From JBLMZI01 sp050258755 (GTDB taxonomy: Bacteria; Bacillota; Syntrophomonadia; Syntrophomonadales; DTU052), in the NCBI GenBank assembly GCA_050258755.1, contig JBLMZI010000004.1, positions 1-64,000 on the forward strand: a stretch of 64,000 nt of DNA. Direction: 5' to 3'. The position numbers and the translations under genes are program-made. Position 1 is the first letter of the stretch. The number at the start of each line of letters is the position of its first letter. A model generated the notes under the pieces. It ran no database searches. It worked only from the letters and a program-made list of their open reading frames with translations, and was not told the origin of the DNA. Below are positions 16,833 through 25,557 of this stretch, piece after piece.

Positions 16833-19007
16833 ATGGAACTGTTTTTCCTGCAGCGGGTATTGATCACACTCTGGCTCAGCATGATTTACGCTTATTACTA
16901 CTTGACCTATCGGAAAGTGTACTTGGGATTCTGGGCGGCCGCCTGGACTTGTTACGCGATTCAGATGAGCCTGAATTTTTTTGTCCGTTTTGCCGGCAAT
17001 GCGACCAACGGCTCAATGGCGTTCACTGGGCTGAGCGCGGTGCTTTTCAGTCTTTTCCTGATTTACGGCATGTACTCGTTCAAACGGGAAAGACCCAGCC
17101 CGGTCTGGCTGGTGCTGTCGGTTCTGGCCGCATCAGTTTCCATTGGATTAAAAATGGCCGGTTACAGTTACGTCACCTTTGTCGCGCCAACCTCGGTTTT
17201 AATCGGGGTCAGTCTGATCTGGACCGGTCTGAAGTACCTGATTAAGCCGCTTTTCGAAGGAAAGGCGGTTCGGTTTACCGGTTATGTTACGGCCTTTACC
17301 GGGATGCTGGAACTCATCTATCCCGTCTTTTATGAAACCCAGAATGCTGGCACAAATCTTGTCATTCTTGCGTTTTCGGCGCTTACCATGATGATCATGA
17401 CGGGCTCTCTGCTGGTTTATTTTGAAGAAGCCAGGCACCAGATTCTGCTCGATGAGAAGCGGTTTCGTCTGTTTGCTGACGAAGCGCTCGACGTGGTTGT
17501 TCGGATTCAGATTGCTCCGGGGTTTCGGCTTGAATATGTCAGCCCTTCGATTGAAACAATCACCGGCTATTCGCCGGACGAACTCCATGCCAACCCGGAA
17601 CGGCTTTTCCTTGCGATTCACCCGGACGATCTGGAATATGTCCGCAAATTGATGTTTGAGAGCCCATTCGGTCCCCACCGGATGATTTCATACCGTTACC
17701 TGGCCAAGAACGGCCGGATCGGGTGGATTGAGTGGCATGGCCAGCGCGTGCTCGGCACCGACGGGCGTACGGAAATGCTGGAAGGGATTGTCCGCGAGAT
17801 TACAGCCCAGAAACAGGCGCAGGAGGAACTGGCCCGGAGTGAAGAGAAACACCGGGCGGTTCTGGAGAACATGGAGGATGTCTATTGGGAGTCCGATTTA
17901 AATGGACGGCTTGAGTTTTTTAACCGGGCCTTGGAGCGGATGACCGGAAGAAGCCGGTCACAGTTGAACAATATACCGATCACGGCGTTAATTACCCCAG
18001 TGGAGCGACACATACAGGAAGAACTGCTTCGGGAGGTGTTGGTTAGCGGGAAGCCGAGGAAAGGGTTTGTGACCCGAATCGAAGACGCCGCCGGAAACCA
18101 GCTGGATGTTGAGTGCGCCTTCTGGCCGGTCACCAACGATCAGGGGGCGGTTACCGGTTATCGCGGCGTGATCCGCGATATTACCGAACGCAAACTAATA
18201 GAGGCGGTTCGGCGCCAGCAGGAACAGCTTGAATTGGCCAACCGGCAGCTTCAGGAAATGAATCGGATGAAAGGGGAGTTCGTTTCCCAGGTATCGCATG
18301 AAATGCGGACGCCGATGACTTCTATCGGAGGATTTGCGCTGCTGATCCGCCGTGAAATCGGTAAATTGCTGAACCGAATCGAACGCGGTGAGGATGTTTC
18401 GGCGATCATCAACGGCATAAAGAACATTGACCATGATAATGCGATTATTATCTCGGAAAGCAATCGCCTGCGGGATCTGGTCAATAATCAGCTCGATCTG
18501 GCCAAGCTGGAAGCGGGAATGATGGTTTTCGAATACGAGCCGACCGAAATCATCCCCATCCTGGAACGCGCTTGTTCAAGCATTTCTCCCCAAATCGACG
18601 CCAGTAGGGTTACGCTCGCAATCGAAGCCGACGATCACCTGTCACCGGTCATGGGTGACCCGGACCGGCTGCTTCAGGTGGTGATCAATCTGCTTTCCAA
18701 TGCGGCCAAACATACCGAATACGGTTTGATTGTTTGTGAGGCCCGAAACGGCGAACACGAGATCGTGGTCAAAGTGAGAGATACCGGGCGCGGAATTCCG
18801 CCTGACCGGCTGGAGGTCATTTTCGAACGCTTTGTGCAGGTTGAAGATACAATTCCGGAGGGACCCAGCGGAACGGGACTGGGGCTGGCTATCTGCAAGG
18901 AGATCGTCGATCAGCACCGGGGCCGCATTTGGGCCGAAAGCACCCCGGGCGAAGGCAGCACATTTTGTTTTACGATACCGCTGGTGGAACAGCCAGAGCC
19001 GCAATAA
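16833..19007 (+). CDS. Membrane-bound PAS-PAS sensor histidine kinase (orphan)
   Basis: A 724-residue sensor. The first 200 residues form about seven hydrophobic helices, a MASE-like integral membrane sensor module. Two PAS domains follow (about 205-325 and 335-455). The dimerisation domain carries the phospho-acceptor His489 in SHEMRTPM. The ATPase domain has the N box NLLSNAAKH, G1 DTGRGIPP, and G2 GTGLGLAI. There is no receiver domain and no response regulator gene next to it, so it is an orphan kinase; a link to sporulation phosphorelay is possible but not shown. The start is ATG at 16833. Confidence 0.9.
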   Translation: MELFFLQRVLITLWLSMIYAYYYLTYRKVYLGFWAAAWTCYAIQMSLNFFVRFAGNATNGSMAFTGLSAVLFSLFLIYGMYSFKRERPSPVWLVLSVLAASVSIGLKMAGYSYVTFVAPTSVLIGVSLIWTGLKYLIKPLFEGKAVRFTGYVTAFTGMLELIYPVFYETQNAGTNLVILAFSALTMMIMTGSLLVYFEEARHQILLDEKRFRLFADEALDVVVRIQIAPGFRLEYVSPSIETITGYSPDELHANPERLFLAIHPDDLEYVRKLMFESPFGPHRMISYRYLAKNGRIGWIEWHGQRVLGTDGRTEMLEGIVREITAQKQAQEELARSEEKHRAVLENMEDVYWESDLNGRLEFFNRALERMTGRSRSQLNNIPITALITPVERHIQEELLREVLVSGKPRKGFVTRIEDAAGNQLDVECAFWPVTNDQGAVTGYRGVIRDITERKLIEAVRRQQEQLELANRQLQEMNRMKGEFVSQVSHEMRTPMTSIGGFALLIRREIGKLLNRIERGEDVSAIINGIKNIDHDNAIIISESNRLRDLVNNQLDLAKLEAGMMVFEYEPTEIIPILERACSSISPQIDASRVTLAIEADDHLSPVMGDPDRLLQVVINLLSNAAKHTEYGLIVCEARNGEHEIVVKVRDTGRGIPPDRLEVIFERFVQVEDTIPEGPSGTGLGLAICKEIVDQHRGRIWAESTPGEGSTFCFTIPLVEQPEPQ

Positions 19008-19028
19008 AATCGCGGTACGCCGGTATTA

Positions 19029-19535
19029 TTAATCAATCACATCCCGGAGTTGGCTGAAAAGGGCCAGCTTCGTTTCGTATTTCACCGTGCTGCGTCCGCT
19101 CGGATTGGGCGCCACGAAGAGCCTGGGCGGGCCGGCCTTTACCAGCCCGTATTCGATGGCATAGCTGGGTTTTAACCCGGCGTAGTGCCGGTAGATCTCT
19201 TTACCGAGAAAGCAGACGACCGCCGGCCTGAAATGGTCAAGCTTGCTGCGAAGCGTTTCGGCCCCCGCTTTTAGGTCGGCTGGTGTTAAGTCGGCGCTGC
19301 TGCGGGTCATGCGATCGACCAGATTGGTCAGCCCGATTCCGGCGGGAAGCAGAAGCTGGTCATCCTCGGGCGGGAACCGACGTGCGGTCAGGCCTGAATC
19401 GTGCAGCAGCTGCCAGAATTGATTGTTCCGTCCGGCAAAATGATGCCCCAATTGTTCCGATCGCTCGCCAGGATTATACCCAACGAACACCAGACCAAGG
19501 TTTTCTGCAAGTAAATCGGGCAGTCCGCTCACCAA
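19029..19535 (-). CDS. mug: Mug-type G:T/U mismatch DNA glycosylase
   Basis: A 168-residue protein of the uracil-DNA glycosylase superfamily, family 2. The active-site motif GYNPGERS near residue 18 is the Mug/TDG GINPG-like motif with asparagine as the catalytic-site residue, and the second motif is PNPSGRS near residue 142. It removes uracil or thymine opposite guanine. It is convergent with the sensor kinase, with 21 bases between the stops. The start is ATG (alternatively GTG two codons in). Confidence 0.88.
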   Translation of the reverse strand: MVSGLPDLLAENLGLVFVGYNPGERSEQLGHHFAGRNNQFWQLLHDSGLTARRFPPEDDQLLLPAGIGLTNLVDRMTRSSADLTPADLKAGAETLRSKLDHFRPAVVCFLGKEIYRHYAGLKPSYAIEYGLVKAGPPRLFVAPNPSGRSTVKYETKLALFSQLRDVID

Positions 19536-19613
19536 ACAGCATCCCCCCTGTATCGATCCTGCTTAGAGAATACCACGAGGCACCCTAAGTGCGGCACCAG
19601 GTTGCCGTGCCGA

Positions 19614-20201
19614 TTATTTGTTAAGCATTGCCCTGACAAACCGACCGGCGTCGGCCAGCATCAGGTGGCGGTCGCCGTCATTGACACCGAGAACATTGAA
19701 TAGATTCAAATGACGCGTTTCATTAAAGCCGCAGAAGTGAAATCCGCCGTGAATCCACTGCCGCTCAATGGTTTCCGTTAACCCCGACCGGCGTGCGGAC
19801 GCCTGGTCAGCCCCGGAGGTGGTGATCAGGCAGGCTCGCTTGTCAGTGAGCAGCCCGACCGGACCTTTTTCCCCGTAGGTATAGGCAAACCCGGCGCTGA
19901 AGACGCGGTCAAAATACCCTTTCATAATGGCTGGAAGGGAGTTCCACCAGACTGGTGCGATGACGACCAGCAGGTCCGCCTTTTTGATCGCTGCTTGCTC
20001 GGACGCGATCTCCGCCGGGGTGTTGCCGCCATGGATTCCGGCCAGATCTTCGGTGGTCAGGAGCGGATTAAAACCCATGCCATACAGGTCCCGCAGGGTG
20101 TTTTCGACCTTTTGTGCCTGCAGTTCAGCAAGTACCGTATCGAGCACTGAACCGTTAAAACTGCTGCGGTTAGGGTGGGCAAAAAGAACCAGGACATTCA
20201 T
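19614..20201 (-). CDS. NAD(P)H dehydrogenase (quinone) / flavodoxin-fold reductase
   Basis: A 195-residue protein of the NQO1/KefF/MdaB family. MNVLVLFAHPNRSSFNGSV is the FMN/FAD phosphate-binding start, and PVWWNSLPAIMKGYFDRVF is the family's central flavin-contacting motif (APVWW...PA). It probably reduces quinones or other electrophiles with two electrons. The start at 20201 is chosen because AAAGGAT lies eight bases before this ATG; an in-frame upstream ATG would add 11 residues unlike the family. It is divergent from the rubredoxin-flavin reductase gene, suggesting a shared redox-stress context. Confidence 0.88.
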   Translation of the reverse strand: MNVLVLFAHPNRSSFNGSVLDTVLAELQAQKVENTLRDLYGMGFNPLLTTEDLAGIHGGNTPAEIASEQAAIKKADLLVVIAPVWWNSLPAIMKGYFDRVFSAGFAYTYGEKGPVGLLTDKRACLITTSGADQASARRSGLTETIERQWIHGGFHFCGFNETRHLNLFNVLGVNDGDRHLMLADAGRFVRAMLNK

Positions 20202-20332
20202 CGCGATCATCCTTTCGATTGGAGCGTCAGCCACGCCGCACCTTTATTCCGGATTAGTATGCCCGAGCGGCTGTACCCGGCATCCGGAAAGACAAGATTG
20301 AACCGCCCCGCCCGTTAATAACAGGGAAATCA

Positions 20333-20341
20333 TGGTATACT
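20333..20341 (+). promoter_or_regulatory. Extended -10 promoter of the rubredoxin-flavin reductase gene
   Basis: TG-G-TATACT lies 30 bases before the start codon of the following gene. No convincing -35 box is seen. Confidence 0.55.
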
Positions 20342-20370
20342 GAAAGGGATGACAGGAGGAGGGATTGGCC

Positions 20371-21024
20371 ATGAAACAGTGGATTTGTACGATCTGCGGG
20401 TATATCCACGAAGGGGATGCCCCGCCTGAAGAATGTCCGATCTGCGGTGCGCCAGCTTCCGATTTCGAACCGTATATCGAAGCCCAAGGCGCAACCAAAC
20501 CGTCAAGCCGGCCGGCGGTTCCGCTGACCGCGCCAGTCGGGCCGAATGAAGCGGAAAAAGCCAGCTTCAGCCTGAGCTACGGGCTTTATATTGTCACAAC
20601 CTGTTTTCAGGATCGCATCAATGGTCAAATTGCGAATACCGTCTTTCAGTTGACCAACCAACCGATGCAGGTGGCCATCTGTCTGAATAAGAACAATTAC
20701 ACCCATGAACTTGCTTCTAAATCAGGCGTTTTCGGGATTAATACCCTTGGGAAAACGGGTTTCTCGCTGGTTCCCGGATTCGGATTCCGAAGCGGCAGGG
20801 AGGCCGACAAGTTTCAGGGGGTTTCTTACTTTGACGGACCGGGAACACGATGCCCGATTCTTTCAGATGCAGTGGCCTATATCGAGTGCCGGACCGCGAC
20901 GCAGGTCGACGTGGGAACCCACACCCTGTTTATCGCAGAAGTCTTGAATGGCAGTGTTTTGACGGACGAGGAACCGATGACCTATGCCGAGTACCGAAAA
21001 ATGAAGGCGTCGGCCGCAAAATAG
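20371..21024 (+). CDS. Rubredoxin-like / flavin reductase fusion protein
   Basis: A 217-residue two-domain protein. Residues 1-38 are a rubredoxin-like iron site of the short rubrerythrin type: CTICGYIHEG, then CPICGAP. After a proline-rich linker, residues about 55-215 form a flavin reductase-like FMN-binding split barrel (SYGLYIVTTC, VAICLNKNNYT, FGINTLGKTG). Related proteins ('high molecular weight rubredoxin' of Moorella) pass electrons from NAD(P)H to flavodiiron proteins for oxygen or NO removal; there the rubredoxin part is at the other end. ATG 20371 is favoured over TTG 20365 because it fits the rubredoxin N-terminus (MKQWICTICGY). Confidence 0.88.
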   Translation: MKQWICTICGYIHEGDAPPEECPICGAPASDFEPYIEAQGATKPSSRPAVPLTAPVGPNEAEKASFSLSYGLYIVTTCFQDRINGQIANTVFQLTNQPMQVAICLNKNNYTHELASKSGVFGINTLGKTGFSLVPGFGFRSGREADKFQGVSYFDGPGTRCPILSDAVAYIECRTATQVDVGTHTLFIAEVLNGSVLTDEEPMTYAEYRKMKASAAK

Positions 21025-21086
21025 CAAAATTAATCAGCGGCAAAGGTTCGGGTCGGAATTATTGCTGGCAAGCGCGGGCGTTTTGC

Positions 21087-21115
21087 TTGACAGGCCGGAT
21101 ATGTGCGAGTAAAAT
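21087..21115 (+). promoter_or_regulatory. Sigma-A promoter of the ylxM-ffh operon
   Basis: A perfect TTGACA (21087-21092), 17 bases, TAAAAT (21110-21115). The -10 box lies in the left arm of a perfect palindrome (21111-21152), and the expected start point (about 21122) falls inside it. Confidence 0.7.
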
Positions 21116-21152
21116 CCATGTGTAAAGCATTATTCCTTTACACATGGATTTT
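21111..21152. promoter_or_regulatory. Perfect 17-bp palindrome overlapping the ffh-operon promoter
   Basis: 21111-21127 and 21136-21152 are exact reverse complements around an 8-base spacer. It could be a bidirectional terminator for the upstream gene (right arm ends in TTTT), an operator covering the -10 box and start point, or a hairpin at the 5' end of the ffh mRNA. I cannot tell which from sequence alone. Confidence 0.7.
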
Positions 21153-21205
21153 GTTGATGTAATCCGGTTGTTTTCTGGTTAATATGCGCTTGCGGGTGAT
21201 GAAAA

Positions 21206-21568
21206 GTGCTCGAGAAATTCGGCCTTCTGGTCATGCTGTACGACTTTTACGGACCGCTTTTGACCGAGCGGCAGCAGCAGGCGGTTGAGCTCCACTACGA
21301 AGATGATTTGAGCCTCTCAGAGGTTGCAGCCATCATGGGCATTACCCGGCAGGCGGTTTTTGACCTTTTGAAACGGACCGAAAAAACGTTGGAAGAATAC
21401 GAACGCCGTTTGCGATTGTTTGAGAAATTTTCCGTGGAACGGGAACAGATTACCCGGGCGGTTCAGATCCTGGAAGGCCTTGAACCGGCCCACGAACCGG
21501 CCATCGCTCGGGTGGTCAAACTGCTCCAGGGAATACTGAGCGAAGACGGCACAGCCGAGGGGAGTTGA
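21206..21568 (+). CDS. ylxM: YlxM/p13-like DNA-binding protein
   Basis: A 120-residue protein with a sigma-70 region 4-like helix-turn-helix: LTERQQQAVELHYEDDLSL followed by SEVAAIMGITRQAVFDLLKR. YlxM is found directly before ffh in most Bacillota and is linked to SRP function. The start is GTG at 21206. The gene ends four bases before ffh, so translation is coupled. Confidence 0.92.
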   Translation: MLEKFGLLVMLYDFYGPLLTERQQQAVELHYEDDLSLSEVAAIMGITRQAVFDLLKRTEKTLEEYERRLRLFEKFSVEREQITRAVQILEGLEPAHEPAIARVVKLLQGILSEDGTAEGS

Positions 21569-21572
21569 AACC

Positions 21573-22910
21573 TTGGTTTTTGAAGGATTGGCCAACCGGC
21601 TGCAGGACACGTTTCGGCGGCTTCGCGGCAAAGGCAAATTAACCGAGGATGATGTTAACGAGGCGATGCGCGAAGTGCGCCTGGCCTTGCTGGAAGCCGA
21701 CGTTAATTTTAAGGTTGTCAAAGAATTTGTGGCGCGGGTCAAGGCACGCTGTATCGGGTCTGAAGTGCTGGAAAGCCTTTCACCCGGACAGCAGGTCATT
21801 AAGATTGTTTATGAAGAACTAACCGATTTGATGGGCGGCAACCAGACCCGCCTGACGATCAGTTCCAAGCCGCCAACCGTCATTATGGCGGTCGGACTTC
21901 AGGGTTCCGGGAAAACGACCAGTTGCGCCAAATTGGCCAAGCACTTCGTATCCCAGGGCCGGCGGCCGTTTCTGGTGGCCTGCGACATTTACCGCCCGGC
22001 AGCGATCAAGCAGCTCCAAGTGCTCGGGGAGCAAATTGGGGTTCCGGTGTTTGCCATGGGGCAGGAAGACCCGCGGAAAATTGCCCAGGGCGCGATGGAA
22101 TACGCCCGAACCAACAACCGCGACATCTTGATCCTGGATACGGCCGGCCGGCTCCACATCAACGAAGAATTGATGCAGGAACTGAAGGACGTCCAGGCGG
22201 TCGTCAATCCGCACGAGATTCTGCTCGTGGTCGATGCGATGACCGGACAGGATGCTGTGAATGTCGCGGAAAGCTTCCATCATGATCTCGGACTCACCGG
22301 CGTGATCCTGACCAAACTCGACGGCGATACCCGGGGCGGTGCCGCACTTTCGGTTAAAGCGGTCACCGGCTGCCCGATCAAATTCACCGGGACCGGCGAA
22401 AAAATTGACGCACTGGAACCGTTCCATCCGGATCGGATGGCATCCCGGATTCTCGGGATGGGCGATGTGCTGACCCTGGTGGAAAAGGCGCAGGCGACCT
22501 TTGATGAAAATAAAGCCCGCGAGATGGAGCGCAAGCTGCGCAAGCAGGAGTTCACCCTGGAGGATTTCCTGGAACAACTGCAGCAGGTGAAGTCGATGGG
22601 ACCGCTGGATCAGCTGCTGGGTATGATTCCCGGGCTCAATAAACAGCTCAAAGGGATGAAGCCCGAAGTGGATGAGAAAGAAATGGCTCACGTCGAAGCG
22701 ATCATTAAATCCATGACTTCAGAAGAACGCCGGAATCCGGCGATCTTGAACGGCAGCCGCAAAAAGCGGATTGCGAAAGGCAGCGGGACCCGCGTCCAGG
22801 ACGTCAACCGGCTGGTGAAACAGTTCGATGAATCCCAGCGGATGATGAAGCAGATTGCGGACATGACAGGGAAAAAGGGTAAAAAGGGCGGCTTGAAGAT
22901 GCCTTTTTAG
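21573..22910 (+). CDS. ffh: Signal recognition particle protein Ffh
   Basis: A 445-residue SRP GTPase that recognises signal sequences with 4.5S/6S RNA and docks to FtsY. NG domain: GLQGSGKTTSCAKLA, DTAGRLH, TKLDGDTRGGAAL. The methionine-rich M domain from about 300 has GPLDQLLGMIPG and GSGTRVQDVNRLVKQF for RNA binding. The start is TTG with AGGGGAG seven bases upstream. The SRP RNA gene is not in the window. Confidence 0.97.
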   Translation: MVFEGLANRLQDTFRRLRGKGKLTEDDVNEAMREVRLALLEADVNFKVVKEFVARVKARCIGSEVLESLSPGQQVIKIVYEELTDLMGGNQTRLTISSKPPTVIMAVGLQGSGKTTSCAKLAKHFVSQGRRPFLVACDIYRPAAIKQLQVLGEQIGVPVFAMGQEDPRKIAQGAMEYARTNNRDILILDTAGRLHINEELMQELKDVQAVVNPHEILLVVDAMTGQDAVNVAESFHHDLGLTGVILTKLDGDTRGGAALSVKAVTGCPIKFTGTGEKIDALEPFHPDRMASRILGMGDVLTLVEKAQATFDENKAREMERKLRKQEFTLEDFLEQLQQVKSMGPLDQLLGMIPGLNKQLKGMKPEVDEKEMAHVEAIIKSMTSEERRNPAILNGSRKKRIAKGSGTRVQDVNRLVKQFDESQRMMKQIADMTGKKGKKGGLKMPF

Positions 22911-22949
22911 CCTGGATTTCATAAAACCAAACACTGGGAGGTAACACAC

Positions 22950-23222
22950 GTGGCAACCAAAATTAGACTCAGAAGAATGGGTGCGAAAAAGAATCCGTTT
23001 TATCGGATGATCGTGGCAGATTCCAGATCCCCGCGCGACGGCCGCTTCATCGAGGAACTGGGTTTTTACAACCCGGCGACCACCCCGGCTACAGTGAACA
23101 TCGATGAAGAAAAGGTACTTAAATGGCTCATGGAAGGGGCAAAACCGACCGACACCGCCGAGTCTCTGCTTAAGAAAGCCGGGATTATGGCCAAATTCAG
23201 CGAAGCCAAAAAGGCACGGTAA
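22950..23222 (+). CDS. rpsP: 30S ribosomal protein S16
   Basis: A 90-residue protein with the S16 signature KIRLRRMGAKKNPFYR and VADSRSPRDGRFIEELG. GTG start after GGGAGG. The usual cluster order rpsP-khpA-rimM-trmD-rplS is kept downstream. Confidence 0.97.
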   Translation: MATKIRLRRMGAKKNPFYRMIVADSRSPRDGRFIEELGFYNPATTPATVNIDEEKVLKWLMEGAKPTDTAESLLKKAGIMAKFSEAKKAR

Positions 23223-23241
23223 CGGACAGGGGGTAAGGTGA

Positions 23242-23472
23242 TTGAAAGAGCTGGTTGAACTCATTGCGAGATCACTGGTAGACAGCCCCGCCGAAGTAGA
23301 AGTCACCCAAATGGAAAACGATAAGTCGGTGATCCTTGAATTAAAGGTTGATCCCGAGGACATGGGCAAAGTGATCGGCAAACAGGGCAAGATCGCGAAG
23401 GCCATTCGTACGGTGACAAAGGCGGCAGCCGCCAAAGAAGGCAAAAAGGTAGTCGTGGAGATCGTCCGCTAA
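23242..23472 (+). CDS. khpA: KH-domain RNA-binding protein KhpA
   Basis: A 76-residue single KH domain with the GxxG loop VIGKQGKIAKAIR. KhpA (YlqC) pairs with KhpB (Jag/EloR) in other Bacillota and binds small RNAs and mRNAs. TTG start, 20 bases after rpsP. Confidence 0.93.
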   Translation: MKELVELIARSLVDSPAEVEVTQMENDKSVILELKVDPEDMGKVIGKQGKIAKAIRTVTKAAAAKEGKKVVVEIVR

Positions 23473-23549
23473 GGGCGTTCTCCATTTTGGCTTCTCCCTT
23501 GGACTGATTGGACCAAACGGGAAGCTTTGAAAGAACAGGTGAATGAGAT

Positions 23550-24071
23550 ATGACCGACATCGATCGGATCAATGTCGGCGAAATCTGTGGAACCCATGGG
23601 CTTTCTGGGGAGATCAAAATTCTCCCGCTGACCGATTTCCCGGAGCGCTTCAACAAAATGAAGCAGGTCTGGATGGAAGGCCGCAAACACAGCGGTTATC
23701 TGGAAATCGTTTCGGTCAAGCCCCATAAACAGTTTCTGCTGATGAGATTTAAAGGATACGAGACTCCGGAAGCCGCCGCGACCTTGACCGGCGGCTTGCT
23801 GATGGTGCCCAAATCGGAGGCATACCCGCTGCCGCCGGGCAGCTACTACATCTTTCAGCTCATCGGACTCACGGTCTATGACACCGAACGGGGCCTGCTG
23901 GGAAAACTGACCGATGTGCTGGAAACCGGCGCCAACGACGTGTATGTGATACAGGACGGCCCTTATGGCGAGGTTCTGCTGCCGGCTATCAAGGACGTGA
24001 TTAAAAAGATCGACCTTGAAGCCGGCCGGATCGACGTTGTGCTGCTGCCCGGACTGTTGGACGAGGACTGA
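23550..24071 (+). CDS. rimM: Ribosome maturation factor RimM
   Basis: A 173-residue protein with the RimM N-terminal domain (VGEICGTHGLSGEIKILPLTD in sense; key GTHGLSGE) and the C-terminal PRC-barrel (YYIFQLIGLTVYDTERGLLG, then LLPAIKDVIKKIDL). It assists 30S head assembly by binding S19. It starts at ATG after GAACAGGTGA and is followed three bases later by trmD. Confidence 0.95.
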   Translation: MTDIDRINVGEICGTHGLSGEIKILPLTDFPERFNKMKQVWMEGRKHSGYLEIVSVKPHKQFLLMRFKGYETPEAAATLTGGLLMVPKSEAYPLPPGSYYIFQLIGLTVYDTERGLLGKLTDVLETGANDVYVIQDGPYGEVLLPAIKDVIKKIDLEAGRIDVVLLPGLLDED

Positions 24072-24074
24072 TTC

Positions 24075-24821
24075 ATGAAATTCACCATTTTGACCTTGTT
24101 TCCCGAGATGTTCGAATCGCCGCTGCAGGCCAGTCTGATCGGCAAGGCGATTGAGCGCGGGGACATTGCGGTTGATGTGGTCAACATCCGCGACTTTGCG
24201 AAGGATAAGCATAAGCAAGCCGACGACTACCCATTTGGCGGCGGAGTCGGAATGGTCATGAAAGCGGATGTCGTGCTGGACGCACTGCGCGCAGTGCGTA
24301 CCTCGGCCGAGGCGCGAACAGTCTACCTGGGTCCTGGTGGAAAGACGCTGGACCAGCCGCTCGCGTTCGAGCTTGCTGAAGTGCCTGAATTAATCCTGCT
24401 CTGCGGCCATTATGAAGGCATTGATGAGCGCGCCCTTGAGGCGGTTGATCTGAGTGTTTCGATCGGTGACTATATCCTGACTGGCGGCGAGCTGCCGGCC
24501 CTGGTGCTGTTGGACGCGGTCGCGCGGTTGGTGCCGGGCGTGGTCGGCTGCCGGGAATCGGTGATGAGCGAGACCTTCAGTCACGGGCGGATCGAACACC
24601 CGCAGTACACTCGGCCGCGGTCGGTTAATGGACAGGAAGTCCCGGAAGTTTTGCTTTCAGGGAATCATGCAGCGATCCGCCAATGGCGAAAAAAAGAAAG
24701 CATTCGCAAAACCCTCCAGGCCAGGCCGGATTTATTGTTTTCCCGGCCATTGGACGAAGAGGAGCAGCGAATGCTGATTGAACTGATTCAAGATGGGGAA
24801 GGAGCCAGGCAGGAAACATGA
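24075..24821 (+). CDS. trmD: tRNA (guanine-N1)-methyltransferase
   Basis: A 248-residue SPOUT methyltransferase that makes m1G37 in tRNA. Trefoil-knot motifs: PFGGGVGMVMK, LCGHYEGIDERA, and SIGDYILTGGELPAL. The C-terminal domain is complete. Its stop overlaps the ATG of the next gene by four bases. Confidence 0.97.
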   Translation: MKFTILTLFPEMFESPLQASLIGKAIERGDIAVDVVNIRDFAKDKHKQADDYPFGGGVGMVMKADVVLDALRAVRTSAEARTVYLGPGGKTLDQPLAFELAEVPELILLCGHYEGIDERALEAVDLSVSIGDYILTGGELPALVLLDAVARLVPGVVGCRESVMSETFSHGRIEHPQYTRPRSVNGQEVPEVLLSGNHAAIRQWRKKESIRKTLQARPDLLFSRPLDEEEQRMLIELIQDGEGARQET

Positions 24822-25393
24822 GCCGAAGCCCGGTTTACCTCGCGCTGCTGCACGGACCGGTGTACAACAAGCGTATGGAAGTGATCACCACCTCGGTGAC
24901 CAATCTGGATATTCACGATATATCGAGGGCTTCCCGCACCTATGGTATCGAAACCTTTTTTCTGGTGCACCCCCTGGAAGCCCAACGCAATCTGGTGGCC
25001 CAGATGAGCGCCTACTGGCGGCAGGGTTTTGGCAGCGAATACAACCCGGACCGGAAGGACGCCCTGGGTGTGCTGGCGATCACGGCCAGTTTCGAGGAAG
25101 CCGTTGCCCGGATTACCGAGAAAGAAGGCCTAGCGCCGATCGTGGTTGCGACAGATGCCAGACCGTATCCGAATCAGATCAGCTATCGGGAGCTCCGGAA
25201 GCGGTTTGACGAGGACGGGAAGCCGGTGCTGCTGCTTTTCGGCACTGGCTGGGGATTGACCGCGGAATTTATGCAAAGCTGCGATCTGATCCTAGACCCG
25301 GTGAATGGGCCGACCCCGTACAACCATCTTTCGGTGCGCAGCGCGGTTTCGATCATTCTGGACCGGCTCCTGGGGGAAGTCTGGTGGGAATGA
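24818..25393 (+). CDS. RNA methyltransferase-like SPOUT protein (TM1570 type)
   Basis: A 191-residue protein of the small SAM-dependent RNA methyltransferase group found next to trmD in thermophiles and clostridia. Seen: VYLALLHGPVYNKRMEVITT at the N-terminus, LLFGTGWGLTAEF, and a C-terminal knot (NHLSVRSAVSIILDRLLG). Its RNA target is not known to me. It is translationally coupled to trmD. Confidence 0.85.
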   Translation: MSRSPVYLALLHGPVYNKRMEVITTSVTNLDIHDISRASRTYGIETFFLVHPLEAQRNLVAQMSAYWRQGFGSEYNPDRKDALGVLAITASFEEAVARITEKEGLAPIVVATDARPYPNQISYRELRKRFDEDGKPVLLLFGTGWGLTAEFMQSCDLILDPVNGPTPYNHLSVRSAVSIILDRLLGEVWWE

Positions 25394-25449
25394 GCCATGC
25401 AAAGGCCGGCACGGCCGGAAATAAAGGCGAAAAAACTGGGTGGGTTTGG

Positions 25450-25478
25450 TTGAGATTTAACATTTGCTATGCTATAAT
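25450..25478 (+). promoter_or_regulatory. Promoter of rplS
   Basis: TTGAGA (25450-25455), 17 bases, TATAAT (25473-25478) with a TG-C extension just before the -10 box. It lies 80 bases ahead of rplS, giving the L19 gene its own promoter. Confidence 0.85.
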
Positions 25479-25557
25479 ACCATTTGTCGGTTAATTGGGG
25501 CGGTCCGCTGTCTGGTTTCGAGGCATGAACGCCTGACGGGAAAGGAGGGACTCACGA

